From a virus: a stretch of DNA of 20,789 nucleotides. Where the stretch lies: positions 1 through 20,789 of the IMG/VR virus record IMGVR_UViG_3300030333_005240, one strand, 5' to 3'. Shown here piece after piece: positions 1-6,668 of this stretch (its first letter is position 1; each line of letters begins with the position of its first letter). Made by a program: the position numbers and the translations under genes. The notes below the pieces were generated by a model that was not told the origin of the DNA, searched no databases, and saw only the letters and a program-made list of their open reading frames with translations.

Positions 1-98
1 TCATCAGGAGAAGTTTCAAAGTAACTATTAGCTTCTGCCAAAGTGACATAACTATTAGAACTTTCACCTTTCAAAGTGGCGTGAATAGTTGCTGCCAC
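1..98 (-). CDS. Head-tail adaptor / 'DnaT-like' family protein, N-terminal part
   Basis: The left edge cuts this gene after about 32 codons. The start is GTG at 98-96, because the only upstream ATG in the neighbourhood meets a stop after four codons; a GAGAG stretch lies about 7 nt upstream. The visible protein contains GESSNSYVTLAEANSYFE. The SYVxLAEAxxYF signature is, from memory, typical of the short phage proteins annotated as head-tail adaptor or 'putative DnaT-like' proteins, which sit just downstream of the capsid gene in many siphoviruses. Position fits: it follows the major capsid gene and has its own TACAAT promoter at 123-128. The family call rests on about 20 residues. Confidence 0.55.
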   Translation of the reverse strand, partial: MAATIHATLKGESSNSYVTLAEANSYFETSPD

Positions 99-122
99 GC
101 TTATCTCTCAAACATTGCTTTT

Positions 123-151
123 ATTGTAGCGTCATAAAAAACCCCCACCAA
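123..151 (-). promoter_or_regulatory. Sigma70-type promoter for the head-tail adaptor gene
   Basis: On the minus strand a TACAAT -10 element (128-123, context CGCTACAATAAA) lies 24 bp upstream of the GTG start. At 17-bp spacing the -35 position reads TTGGTG (151-146), a weak match that falls inside the terminator of the capsid gene. The -10 is the same CTACAAT seen at the other promoters of this window. The weak -35 keeps confidence moderate. Confidence 0.5.
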
Positions 152-170
152 ATAAATGATGAGGGCTTTT
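136..170 (-). terminator. Intrinsic terminator after the major capsid gene
   Basis: On the minus strand AAAAGCCCTCA (170-160) pairs with TGGGGGTTTT (150-141) through a GC-rich stem with two G-U pairs, followed by a run of T (141-136). It lies 35 bp past the capsid stop codon. Its T-run ends only 8 bp before the -10 of the next promoter, so termination of capsid mRNA and initiation of adaptor mRNA are physically nested. Confidence 0.85.
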
Positions 171-204
171 ATGCAGATCTATGGAAGATCAGACTTACAC
201 TAGA

Positions 205-1284
205 TCAAAGTGTTGATGTGTCTAGTGGTGTGTTAACTGTTAACTGAACGATAGGAATTAGATCTGCATCATAAGTTGCAGTCCAGTTGTCCTTATTACC
301 AAGAACACTATTGGTTGGGTTGTCAGCAGCATTACCCCACTTAGTACCCATAATGTGGTAACAAGTGTGGTAATCAACAGAAAGTACGTCCTGCTTGGAT
401 AATACGTTTCTATCAGCTTCAATTCTTAGATCCTGCTGCACACCTTCCATGATTGTTCCAGACTTAACCAAGTAGCAGTAGTACTCCTTGATATGACCAG
501 AAGAACCAGGTTGAACAGCGTTCACCTGAGAATCCATGATGACGTTCAATCCAGCGAACTGACCAATGCTTCTAGCATTGACACCAGCACCGCCACCACC
601 CCATGTAACAGCTCCACCGGAAGTTAGTGAAGAAGTTGAGAAGGTTAATAGTCCTACCTGATAGAGATAGAAACCGACATTTGGATGAACAATAAGAGTA
701 TCTAGCTCATCACCACGCTCTCCAAGCAAAGCTCTTGCTGTTGCTACGTTTGAAGCAGTCAAATAGTTAGCTTCACCAGCACCAGAAGCAGCAGCTTTAG
801 CTAAATCAGAAGCATTAGCACTAAGAGCTGTACCAAATAAACCATGTAATTGATAGAACAATCTTTGGCTATTTAGTTTATTGATTGCATCTGCAAGCTG
901 GTTGCGGATTGCATTCATTGGGTCTTCACCAGCAGCCAATGTTGCAATGTCGTCTACAGCGTATGCAAAACCTCTGTGGATGATTGTTGCAATCTGAGTT
1001 GCTGTACCGATTTTCTGAGGTGTTAAGTAACCAGCACTTGAAGTTCCCCAAGTAGCGGTTCCGTTCATTACCTCTTCTGTTGGTGCAACAGGATTGAACT
1101 CAGGAACTTGGATGCGTGTACCGCCTTCTCTTGAATCAAGGAAGCTGTTTCTTACAACTGCTCCACTTTTTACAAAAAGACTGCGTTCTTTAATTGCCTC
1201 TTGCACATAGCGAGACAAATTATTTCTTTTTACGATGTCCGCAAGAAGGACACCGCCAGAGTAATTCTGAAACGGGGCTGCCAT
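205..1284 (-). CDS. Major capsid protein
   Basis: A 359-aa protein beginning MAAPFQNYSGGVLLADIVKR. It is rich in A, G, S, T and N, lacks signal peptide and membrane segments, and has the mixed alpha/beta pattern expected of a phage coat protein. Features include a region around residues 50-65 (DSREGGTRIQVPEFN), a helix near 115-140 (RNQLADAINKLNSQRLFYQL) like a spine helix, and a later Gly/Ala/Ser-rich stretch. It lies directly downstream of the scaffold gene and ends at a strong terminator, the classic scaffold-capsid order. An HK97-type or P22-type fold is assumed, not shown. No Shine-Dalgarno is visible on the coding strand upstream of the ATG. Context and composition make the capsid call firm; the family is not resolved. 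Confidence 0.85.
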   Translation of the reverse strand: MAAPFQNYSGGVLLADIVKRNNLSRYVQEAIKERSLFVKSGAVVRNSFLDSREGGTRIQVPEFNPVAPTEEVMNGTATWGTSSAGYLTPQKIGTATQIATIIHRGFAYAVDDIATLAAGEDPMNAIRNQLADAINKLNSQRLFYQLHGLFGTALSANASDLAKAAASGAGEANYLTASNVATARALLGERGDELDTLIVHPNVGFYLYQVGLLTFSTSSLTSGGAVTWGGGGAGVNARSIGQFAGLNVIMDSQVNAVQPGSSGHIKEYYCYLVKSGTIMEGVQQDLRIEADRNVLSKQDVLSVDYHTCYHIMGTKWGNAADNPTNSVLGNKDNWTATYDADLIPIVQLTVNTPLDTSTL

Positions 1285-1350
1285 TTCTAATTAGGAGGAA
1301 TCTTTAACGAGGTCCAAGTCACAGACTCGGTTGTTAACTCACAGAGCTAA

Positions 1351-2076
1351 CTATGTGGAAGCTCCTGCCTCTTTCTTGAGCACAGCCGCAAGATCAGGCT
1401 CGGAACTTTCAAGGATCATTTGCCTTGTCAGGTTAATACTACCTTCTTTCCACGGATTAAGCATACCTGGAGAGACATTTGATGTGGGAGTTGGTTTAGC
1501 ACCCATACCAGCAGCAGAGCTAGGTTTGAAGTGGTGTTCCCATCCACTACCAGGATTTTTTAGGTTCCCTATGTATGTATTTAGGTCTTGTTCGACACCT
1601 TTGTTAAGTACAACAACCTCACCATTATCATTCTTTTTCAACTTATCTTGAAGAAGAGATAGGGTTTGCTCTGCATTTATAGCACCAGAATTACTGATAG
1701 CTGAAAGTGCAGAGGTTCTAATGTTGGCGGCCTCGTTGGAGGTCTTTAATGTCTTTAATTCTTGATTTAAAGTATTTATTTGCTGGTCTTTTTCTTGGGC
1801 CGTTTTGTTGGCTTCTTCCCATAGGGTTTTCCATTGCCCTTGGTCTTCGAGCTTTTGTTTCCTTTGGTCATCTTGTTTCTTATAGACATCATCAAGTTTA
1901 GTCTTGATGCCTTTGAACTTTTCGCCTTCTTCAGCGATTTTTGCTTCTAATGCAGCAATTTTGCTCTCGTACTCAGCCTTAACACTGTCAAGATTGGGTG
2001 CTTGAGGAGTTGGAGTCTCAGCCACGGGCTGTTCCGCAGGAGTCACGGACTCTTGCTGGATGACTTTTTCTTCCAT
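1351..2076 (-). CDS. Capsid scaffolding protein
   Basis: A 241-aa hydrophilic protein with the usual build of phage scaffolds. There is an acidic, Pro/Thr/Gln-rich N-terminus (about 1-30), a long charged coiled coil (about 30-115; heptads of A/L with E/K, e.g. SKIAALEAKIAEEGEKFKG), and a C-terminal part with Gly/Pro/Ser linkers (about 180-215) before a final basic-acidic helix. Scaffolds gather coat subunits during procapsid assembly and then leave or are cleaved. The gene sits between the 56-aa gene (2 bp gap) and the major capsid gene (66 bp gap), the usual place. Length is within the family range. No protease motif was seen, so it is probably scaffold only. Confidence 0.8.
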   Translation of the reverse strand: MEEKVIQQESVTPAEQPVAETPTPQAPNLDSVKAEYESKIAALEAKIAEEGEKFKGIKTKLDDVYKKQDDQRKQKLEDQGQWKTLWEEANKTAQEKDQQINTLNQELKTLKTSNEAANIRTSALSAISNSGAINAEQTLSLLQDKLKKNDNGEVVVLNKGVEQDLNTYIGNLKNPGSGWEHHFKPSSAAGMGAKPTPTSNVSPGMLNPWKEGSINLTRQMILESSEPDLAAVLKKEAGAST

Positions 2077-2078
2077 AA

Positions 2079-2249
2079 TTAAGCGTCAGTTTTTGCTTTA
2101 GGGGTAGTAGTTTTTGCTTTTGGTGCTGCTTCAGGCACAGGTGTTGTTTTAGTTTCTGGGGTTGTGATTACTTTTCCAGCATCCAAGTCGGTAGCTCGGA
2201 CACCTGAAACAGAAATCCACTTTCCGTCAACTAGCTCTACAGAAGGCAT
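2079..2249 (-). CDS. Small basic C-tailed protein (56 aa), head module
   Basis: An unrecognised 56-aa protein read from ATG 2249-2247 to TAA 2081-2079. The first 25 residues (MPSVELVDGKWISVSGVR) look like a small folded or beta-hairpin segment. The rest is a low-complexity Thr/Pro/Lys/Ala tail with the repeated block PKAKTT/PKAKTD. It is the first gene after the TACAAT promoter at 2277-2272 and stops 2 bp before the scaffold start, so it is probably translated together with scaffold and capsid. A minor head or decoration-type role is possible from position only; no function is claimed. Confidence 0.7.
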   Translation of the reverse strand: MPSVELVDGKWISVSGVRATDLDAGKVITTPETKTTPVPEAAPKAKTTTPKAKTDA

Positions 2250-2271
2250 AGTAATAAGGCTGTTCTCTATT

Positions 2272-2300
2272 ATTGTAGTGTATTAATCGGTTTCAGTCTC
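2272..2300 (-). promoter_or_regulatory. Promoter for the 56-aa, scaffold and capsid unit
   Basis: Minus strand TACAAT (2277-2272, context CACTACAATAAT) lies 22 bp upstream of the ATG at 2249, in the short gap after the portal stop. At 17-bp spacing the -35 hexamer reads GAGACT, a poor match located inside the portal 3' end. It would give a separate scaffold-capsid transcript ending at the terminator at 136-170, which fits the high capsid demand. Confidence 0.55.
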
Positions 2301-3722
2301 GTTTGCGTTAGGTAGTACTTCACCTTGAACCAATATGTCTCTAAATTCTTCTCTATCTATAACTTGCTGATCAAATAGTGAGGTTAAGGCTGTTATATCT
2401 TGTCCAATTAACCTTTCAATATCAAAATCACGACTAATTTTGATTTCTGGAGGTTCTAAACCTAAATAATCAGCCGATAAATTAAACGCTTTTTGCACTT
2501 TTTGCTCTAAATCCAAAGAAACCATAGAAAGCATTGAATTTGTATCTACACGATCTAAACGTCTTGCATCTGCTGATTCTGCAACGAATTTTTGCTGTGA
2601 AAGTGTGCTAATTCCTAAAGTTGCCATCTGTAATTGCAATTCTTGTATTTCTGCTGCCTGAGCCTCAAATGCACTAGCGGCTGGCTCTACATAATAAACT
2701 TTATTTCCTGGTTGAGTCGCCATTGCATAGTTAACACTAATCGCCATATCCTTTGTTTGATCATCCCATCCCTCCATTACCAATAATGGCTGTGAAGCAA
2801 CGTGCAAACTATGAATCAAGTCAGCTTGACGTTGAAAATGTGCCAAATTCAAATAAGCAATATCTAATAACGGTGGTTTACTTGTCATCGTGTCTGTTTT
2901 TCCTGCATAAACAGTTACTAACGGTATTTCACCTAACGAAAACTCACCTGATTCGACCAATTCATAATCTTTTTCGTTAGCAGGAGAGTCAAAATTACCC
3001 GCAAAACTTTCATCTTGCGTGTACATATCTTTTGTTGTCTCTTTTTTCCTGAAAATCTTGTATTGACCTGGCTCAATCACTCTAATTTGATCAAAAACCT
3101 TCTCTCCAAAGTCTCCTTCAGGCACAACAGCTTGTTCTGCAATTCTCACCTGTATCAATTTTCCATAATTAACTTCTCGATCTAGTCTCCAGCCATAAAT
3201 ATTTGCTGGATCGACTTCAATCCAATACGGTCTACGATTTTGATTCCTTTCTTCCGCAAGACTTCTTGCTCCTGTAGGTGCAGGGAAATCAACAAGGGTA
3301 TTGCTATGCCCATAAGTCAACGCACAAATTAATAATCTTCTTGCGTATTCATCTAAGTCTGATCCACAACCATCAACATCCTTAACAAACACATCTGTCC
3401 AATATGGATCACCAATAACTGTTATCGGTTTACGAAGAATTAAACCTGTTGCGGCTCTGACTAATCTTTGTGTATAAGGAGAAAAAACAGAACGATTAAC
3501 TCTTGATAAATATGCGTCATAATCTTCCCTCGGCTCTAATGGTAAAAACGCTTCGGAATTATCTCGTAGATATTCAGTTCCATTAGTAACAGCTTTCATT
3601 ATTTCCCACGCCTTTGTCATATCTAAAACTGCTCTTGTTTTAGAAAATGGATTATCACCCCCACCTAAATAGGTTTGACTAACAACATTTGTACGAATGG
3701 CCCCTGGTACAGAGTATGTCAT
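2283..3722 (-). CDS. Portal protein (DUF4055 type)
   Basis: A 479-aa protein, a usual length for a phage portal, lying between TerL and scaffold where portals are found. The N-terminal third has the pattern of DUF4055 portal proteins: an early W/Y-rich helix (TKAWEIMKAVTNGTEYLRD), then LPLEPREDYDAYLSRVNRSV, then a conserved-looking RLVRAATGLILRKPI segment. The middle is beta-rich (IEVDPANIYGWRL, QIRVIEPGQYKIF), as in the portal wing and clip. A helical C-terminal half follows (FQRQADLIHSLHVASQPLLV). The portal is the dodecameric DNA gate at one capsid vertex and docks the terminase. Third codon positions favour T and A, unlike TerL next to it. The DUF4055 call is from memory of the family pattern. 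Confidence 0.8.
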   Translation of the reverse strand: MTYSVPGAIRTNVVSQTYLGGGDNPFSKTRAVLDMTKAWEIMKAVTNGTEYLRDNSEAFLPLEPREDYDAYLSRVNRSVFSPYTQRLVRAATGLILRKPITVIGDPYWTDVFVKDVDGCGSDLDEYARRLLICALTYGHSNTLVDFPAPTGARSLAEERNQNRRPYWIEVDPANIYGWRLDREVNYGKLIQVRIAEQAVVPEGDFGEKVFDQIRVIEPGQYKIFRKKETTKDMYTQDESFAGNFDSPANEKDYELVESGEFSLGEIPLVTVYAGKTDTMTSKPPLLDIAYLNLAHFQRQADLIHSLHVASQPLLVMEGWDDQTKDMAISVNYAMATQPGNKVYYVEPAASAFEAQAAEIQELQLQMATLGISTLSQQKFVAESADARRLDRVDTNSMLSMVSLDLEQKVQKAFNLSADYLGLEPPEIKISRDFDIERLIGQDITALTSLFDQQVIDREEFRDILVQGEVLPNANETETD

Positions 3723-3774
3723 CTAACTTTTAAAGCTTTCAACAATACATACAGTCTAAACGGTCTTTCCTCGT

Positions 3775-3879
3775 TTACTTTTTCTTTGTAGAACTCTTTT
3801 TCTTACTTGTAGATTTTTTACTTTTCCTTACTTTGGCTAGGTAGCCCTCGCATCTTTTCGTTCCAGCAGATTTTTTCAT
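3775..3879 (-). CDS. Very short Lys/Ser-rich peptide (34 aa)
   Basis: ATG 3879-3877 to TAA 3777-3775 encodes 34 residues starting MKKSAGTKRCEGYLAKVRKS and ending in a run of Lys/Ser/Thr. It starts 5 nt after the TerL stop and fills the TerL-portal gap, leaving only about 50 bp before the portal start. Its strongly basic composition suggests nucleic acid binding. There is no clear Shine-Dalgarno and A-rich DNA can give such a reading frame by chance, so it may not be a gene. Short KS-rich peptides at this position do occur in phage head modules. Confidence 0.45.
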   Translation of the reverse strand: MKKSAGTKRCEGYLAKVRKSKKSTSKKKSSTKKK

Positions 3880-3884
3880 TGTTT

Positions 3885-5138
3885 TTAGTAGATTCTATAC
3901 CCAGTTTGGCCTAAAGTTTCGGGTTTGGCTAAGTTAAATTGCTGGAGGCATAAATAACCGAAAGCGTCGAAAGCGTGATCAACACCAAGATTTTTATTTG
4001 GTAGTCCTGTGTTCGGGGCATAGGTCAGAGTTCGTAAAGATTTGATGAGTTCTTTGCATCGGGGGTGAATATAAGTTCTTCTTATACCTGATGCGTCGTA
4101 TAAGGCGGTGTTGACTGCGGTTATTTTATCTCGGATTTTCCACGGGGCTTTTGGGGAGGAGACATTGAAGCCGCTTCTTCGGAGGATGCTGTGGTCTGTT
4201 GCCCCGACTCCTGCTGTTTTTCTGGCTCCTCCAGTTGGGTCAGGGCAAGCAACTATTCTACGGTCCACGCCATATCTGCGGATTACTTCTTCTGCAAAGT
4301 CCCAGGTTGTTGCCCCTCCAGTCATAATTATTTCGTCGAAAACGTAAAGTTTGTCTTCGTCTTTTACGGCACAGATGCCTGACATGGGGTCTACGTTGAA
4401 ATCGACTCCTAGAAGGATGGGCATTATGGATATGTCTTTGGCTTTTGTGGAGATATTTTCATCGGAGAATGAGACTGCGACGAGACCCGTGAGATTCTCG
4501 AAGCTGGCCTCAAATTCTTGGCGAAATGTGCGTTGATCTAGTTGTGCACGGGCGGCTTGGACTTCTTCTGCTGGTACGTTTCCCCCTTGTATTGTAGTAA
4601 AACTCCAGCGATTCCACTCGCCTGTTGCGTCTTCTGGGACGTAACACCATAGGTCGTAGAACCAGCTTGCCGTTCCATCGGGTGTGGAAATGAATAAGGC
4701 CCAGCCTTGTTTGTCGGCTAGGGCAGGTCGGATGACCTCGAACCAGACCTCGGAATCCATGAAAGCTGCTTCGTCTAGGACTACACCTGCGAGGCTTCGA
4801 CCTCGGAGGGCCATTGCGTTTTCAGTTCCCTTTAGTTCAATTGTGGAATCGTTTATGAGTTCTATTTTTAGGTCGGTTTCGTTCTTGGATTTGACCCATT
4901 CTTTTGGGACAAGTTTTTTCATTTCTTTCCAGGCGATGTCTTTTGCCATGCGGTAGGTCGGGGCACAGTAAAAGTATGTTTCTCCTGGTCTGGATATTGC
5001 TGCTTTTAGGAGTTCGATGCAGGAGAGGTATGATTTTCCGAAGCGGCGGCCAGCGACTAAGACTCTAAATCGCTTTTCGTTATTGAAGACCTCGCCTTGC
5101 GCCCAACGTAAAGATAGTGGTTGTGTTTTTACTGCCAT
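3885..5138 (-). CDS. terL: Terminase large subunit (TerL)
   Basis: A 417-aa DNA packaging motor. The N-terminal ATPase shows Walker A AGRRFGKS (residues 29-36), Walker B GVVLDEAAF with D122-E123, and coupling motif LFISTP shortly after. The C-terminal RNase H-like nuclease shows the three acidic positions: GVDFNVDP, ACPDPTGG and DHAFDAFGYL. Together these cut the concatemer and pump DNA through the portal. The start ATG 5138 gives full ATPase coverage; TGTAGTACATG sits directly at the start with no Shine-Dalgarno. Unusually, the TerS-like gene is on the opposite strand, divergent by 82 bp. Third codon positions favour C (e.g. CGC, TAC, GTC, CTC), in contrast to the T-rich portal gene, hinting at separate ancestry or a strand effect. 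A TACTACAAT motif at 4599-4591 lies inside this gene. Confidence 0.95.
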   Translation of the reverse strand: MAVKTQPLSLRWAQGEVFNNEKRFRVLVAGRRFGKSYLSCIELLKAAISRPGETYFYCAPTYRMAKDIAWKEMKKLVPKEWVKSKNETDLKIELINDSTIELKGTENAMALRGRSLAGVVLDEAAFMDSEVWFEVIRPALADKQGWALFISTPDGTASWFYDLWCYVPEDATGEWNRWSFTTIQGGNVPAEEVQAARAQLDQRTFRQEFEASFENLTGLVAVSFSDENISTKAKDISIMPILLGVDFNVDPMSGICAVKDEDKLYVFDEIIMTGGATTWDFAEEVIRRYGVDRRIVACPDPTGGARKTAGVGATDHSILRRSGFNVSSPKAPWKIRDKITAVNTALYDASGIRRTYIHPRCKELIKSLRTLTYAPNTGLPNKNLGVDHAFDAFGYLCLQQFNLAKPETLGQTGYRIY

Positions 5139-5220
5139 GTACTACATATTAGTCATCTTTTGTACCCTTCCCCCTGTGTTTATCGACTATTTATCATTTT
5201 GCGGGTTAGTATTCTTTTAG

Positions 5221-5694
5221 TTGTATGTGTTTCTGCCCGTGGCTGAAGCTATTTTAGGAGGCGTCGGTGATGCTTTCGTTCCAGAGAATTCGGGGATTGT
5301 TAAGAAGAAGAAAAATCCTGGGAGGTCGGCTGCGTTGGTTGTGAAGGCTAGGCAGCACAGGCTTTATAAGAGGCAGTTGGAGGGCTTGACGGTGAGGCAG
5401 TTGGTTTTGGATCATGCTGCGAAAGAAGGAGTTAGTGAACAGACTGCTTGGTTTGATTGGAGGCAGGTTAATGCGTGGAATGAGGAGGATTGGCAGAAAG
5501 ATCGGGAGAATATGATTTCGAGGTTGCAGAGTATGAGGGTTAAATTGTTTGAGAAGGCTGTGAGGAAGGGGCAGCTTCAAACGGCGGCTCAGATTTTGGA
5601 TTCTCTTGGGAAGGTTGTTGGGGAAAGTGTGGAGACTGTGAATATTAACGCTCCAGAGCTTGCGATTCGTGTTGAAGCGAAGCCAGTCGAGTGA
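5221..5694 (+). CDS. Terminase small subunit-like HTH protein
   Basis: A 157-aa protein. After a flexible basic N-terminus (KKKKNPGRSAA, about 28-38), a helix-turn-helix lies near residues 52-82 (LTVRQLVLDHAAKEGVSEQTAWFDW). A helical segment (about 90-130, QSMRVKLFEKAVRKGQLQTA) suits oligomerisation, and a short beta tail (VNINAPELAIRVEAKPVE) ends it. This order (HTH, helical core, short C-terminal strand) is that of small terminase subunits, which recognise viral DNA and load it on TerL. The TTG at 5221 follows an in-frame TAG; GTG at 5239 is an alternative, and neither has a Shine-Dalgarno. Codons favour G and T endings and AGG for Arg, unlike TerL. TerS sequences are very diverse, so the function rests on architecture and adjacency to TerL. 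Confidence 0.7.
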   Translation: MYVFLPVAEAILGGVGDAFVPENSGIVKKKKNPGRSAALVVKARQHRLYKRQLEGLTVRQLVLDHAAKEGVSEQTAWFDWRQVNAWNEEDWQKDRENMISRLQSMRVKLFEKAVRKGQLQTAAQILDSLGKVVGESVETVNINAPELAIRVEAKPVE

Positions 5695-5879
5695 GGAGAT
5701 TGTTGGATTGGGTGGGTAGTTTCTTTGTTTATCGTTCTCCTGAGCCAGGGCAGGGATACTACAATTTGTTACTACAATTAACTTCTAAGAAGCTGCAAGT
5801 GCTTGCGGGAACTAGGACTCACTACTCGAAAAAGAAATTAGTTGCGATGATTATTGACAATGACAAGTCATTAGTGTAG
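5691..5879 (+). CDS. SAP/Rho-N-like small protein (62 aa)
   Basis: Begins with GTG 5691, overlapping the TGA of the TerS gene (GTGA), so probably co-translated. The N-terminal half (RLLDWVGSFFVYRSPEPGQG) is unclassified. The C-terminal half, LTSKKLQVLAGTRTHYSKKK followed by LVAMII, has the helix-extended loop-helix spacing of SAP or Rho N-terminal domains, small DNA/RNA-binding modules: Leu-x3-Leu, then a basic loop, then (S/K)KKxLVxxI. A nucleic-acid-binding partner of TerS or a packaging accessory would fit the position. Two direct repeats TACTACAATT fall inside the gene and encode YYN and LLLQL in different frames. Confidence 0.55.
   Translation: MRRLLDWVGSFFVYRSPEPGQGYYNLLLQLTSKKLQVLAGTRTHYSKKKLVAMIIDNDKSLV
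5757..5779 (+). repeat. Tandem direct repeat TACTACAATT
   Basis: Two perfect 10-bp copies at 5757-5766 and 5770-5779, 3 bp apart (13-bp period, a little over one helical turn). They fall in different reading frames of the 62-aa gene, so the protein does not explain them. Each copy contains the TACAAT core found at the promoters of this window. Confidence 0.8.
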
Positions 5880-5938
5880 TATAAGTAAGTACTACAAAAG
5901 AGCTTATTTTAGGATGTATCAGTAGGTTCCCAGGGAAC
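5876..5938. promoter_or_regulatory. Two short inverted repeats after the TerS unit
   Basis: GTAGTA (5876-5881) and TACTAC (5890-5895) form a 6-bp inverted repeat around 8 bp, overlapping the stop of the 62-aa gene. At 5926-5938 GTTCCCAGGGAAC is a perfect 13-bp palindrome (6-bp arms, one central base), and its CCCAGGG core can also pair with CCCTGGG near 5970-5976. Then comes A7T5 (5949-5960). The palindrome is too tight for an RNA hairpin and looks more like a protein site. No function is assigned. Confidence 0.4.
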
Positions 5939-5981
5939 GATAGAGAATAAAAAAATTTTTCTACCTTCCCCCCTGGGCAAT

Positions 5982-6007
5982 AAAAAACCCCTACCGCTTG
6001 GCAGGGG
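5982..6007 (-). terminator. Intrinsic terminator of the 93-aa gene
   Basis: Minus strand CCCCTGCC-aagc-GGTAGGGG is an 8-bp stem (one mismatch or wobble) with a tetraloop, followed by TTTTTT. It starts 12 bp past the stop of the 93-aa gene. Confidence 0.9.
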
Positions 6008-6018
6008 TCGGAGCTGGA

Positions 6019-6300
6019 CTACTTGGAGAACTGAGGAAGTGACACTTTTGCGTGTGTCACAATCGAGGCAGAATTCTCGCGAATAAATCTGAAAAATTTG
6101 GACACATCTTCGAGTAACAAATGCAACTCGCGATTGTGTATTTCAGAACGTACCTTGAAATCCTTGATGTAAGTTTTCGCTGGTACGGGATGAACAACTT
6201 TGTGTAAATTGATCACCTCATTTTGTAACATTTGATGTTCATCTAATAATTCAAAATAAGCCTCAAGAATTTCAGCTTTTTTGTTTTTTGATGAGATCAT
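6019..6300 (-). CDS. Hypothetical helical protein (93 aa)
   Basis: An unrecognised, mostly helical protein. Residues 1-35 (KKAEILEAYFELLDEHQMLQ) form an amphipathic helix with heptad-like Leu/Ile spacing, then a Pro/Val loop (HPVPAKTYIKDF), then a second long helix (NRELHLLLEDVSKFFRFIRE). No Cys pair, signal or membrane segment. It is a single-gene unit with two candidate TACAAT promoters upstream (6355-6350 and 6412-6407) and its own terminator downstream. This suggests independent, perhaps early, expression. Confidence 0.75.
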   Translation of the reverse strand: MISSKNKKAEILEAYFELLDEHQMLQNEVINLHKVVHPVPAKTYIKDFKVRSEIHNRELHLLLEDVSKFFRFIRENSASIVTHAKVSLPQFSK

Positions 6301-6348
6301 TTGAAAATAGAAAAGTACCTACGGATTGGGTTAAACTTTTCATATCAC

Positions 6349-6417
6349 TATTGTAGTACAAAATGAACAGATTTCACCTAGCGAAACCTTAAGAAATTAT
6401 TAATTTATTGTAGTACA
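6349..6417 (-). promoter_or_regulatory. Two tandem promoters for the 93-aa gene
   Basis: The 12-mer TATTGTAGTACA occurs at 6349-6360 and again at 6406-6417. Read on the minus strand each gives TGTACTACAATA with a TACAAT -10. The proximal one has GTGAAA as -35 (6377-6372, 16-bp spacing, 4/6 match) and is 50 bp from the ATG. The distal one has no clear -35. Confidence 0.5.
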
Positions 6418-6589
6418 TTAATTACACCAAAATGTAAAAAATGATACATCTATTTTTTAAAATTATCCTGTAGTATTTTAGTAAGTTTTCAGAAATTCGC
6501 CGACAAATCGGAACAAATAGGAGAAAACGAGCCAGAGATTCATAGCTTACAAGCAGATACAGGTTAAACAGAAAAAACAAGCCAATGAG

Positions 6590-6658
6590 TGAATGAATGC
6601 TTGACCAGTGAATGCATGAATGAAAGCCTGAATGATTGCATAAAAAAGACCGTGAATG
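6590..6658 (+). repeat. TGAATG repeat cluster
   Basis: TGAATG occurs six times in 69 bp, starting at 6590, 6594, 6609, 6617, 6629 and 6653, with related ATGCATGA and ATGATTGCA between. The run is non-coding on both strands. Part of the last copy is the loop of the terminator at 6642-6668. It could be iteron-like protein sites or a slipped-strand relic. Confidence 0.6.
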
Positions 6659-6668
6659 AACACGGCCT
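6642..6668 (-). terminator. Intrinsic terminator of the 124-aa/107-aa unit
   Basis: Minus strand GGCCGTG-ttcatt-CACGGTC is a 7-bp stem with one wobble, followed by TTTTTT. It lies 12 bp past the stop of the 107-aa gene. Confidence 0.9.

Noticed and set aside
1287-1302. AGGAGGAA on the plus strand near 1294
   Set aside because: Looks like a Shine-Dalgarno but no rightward start codon follows at proper distance, and the gene there is leftward.
1331-1651. 106-aa rightward reading frame
   Set aside because: Antisense to the scaffold gene, with no start signal and no protein-like composition.
4108-4956. Four rightward reading frames (61-90 aa) opposite TerL
   Set aside because: All are shadows of the conserved TerL frame; TerL motifs are intact across them.
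5879-5892. GTA-N8-TAC, the NtcA nitrogen-control consensus of cyanobacteria
   Set aside because: The match arises from the GTAGTA/TACTAC inverted repeat, no -10 lies at the right distance, and no gene follows on the plus strand until 7530.
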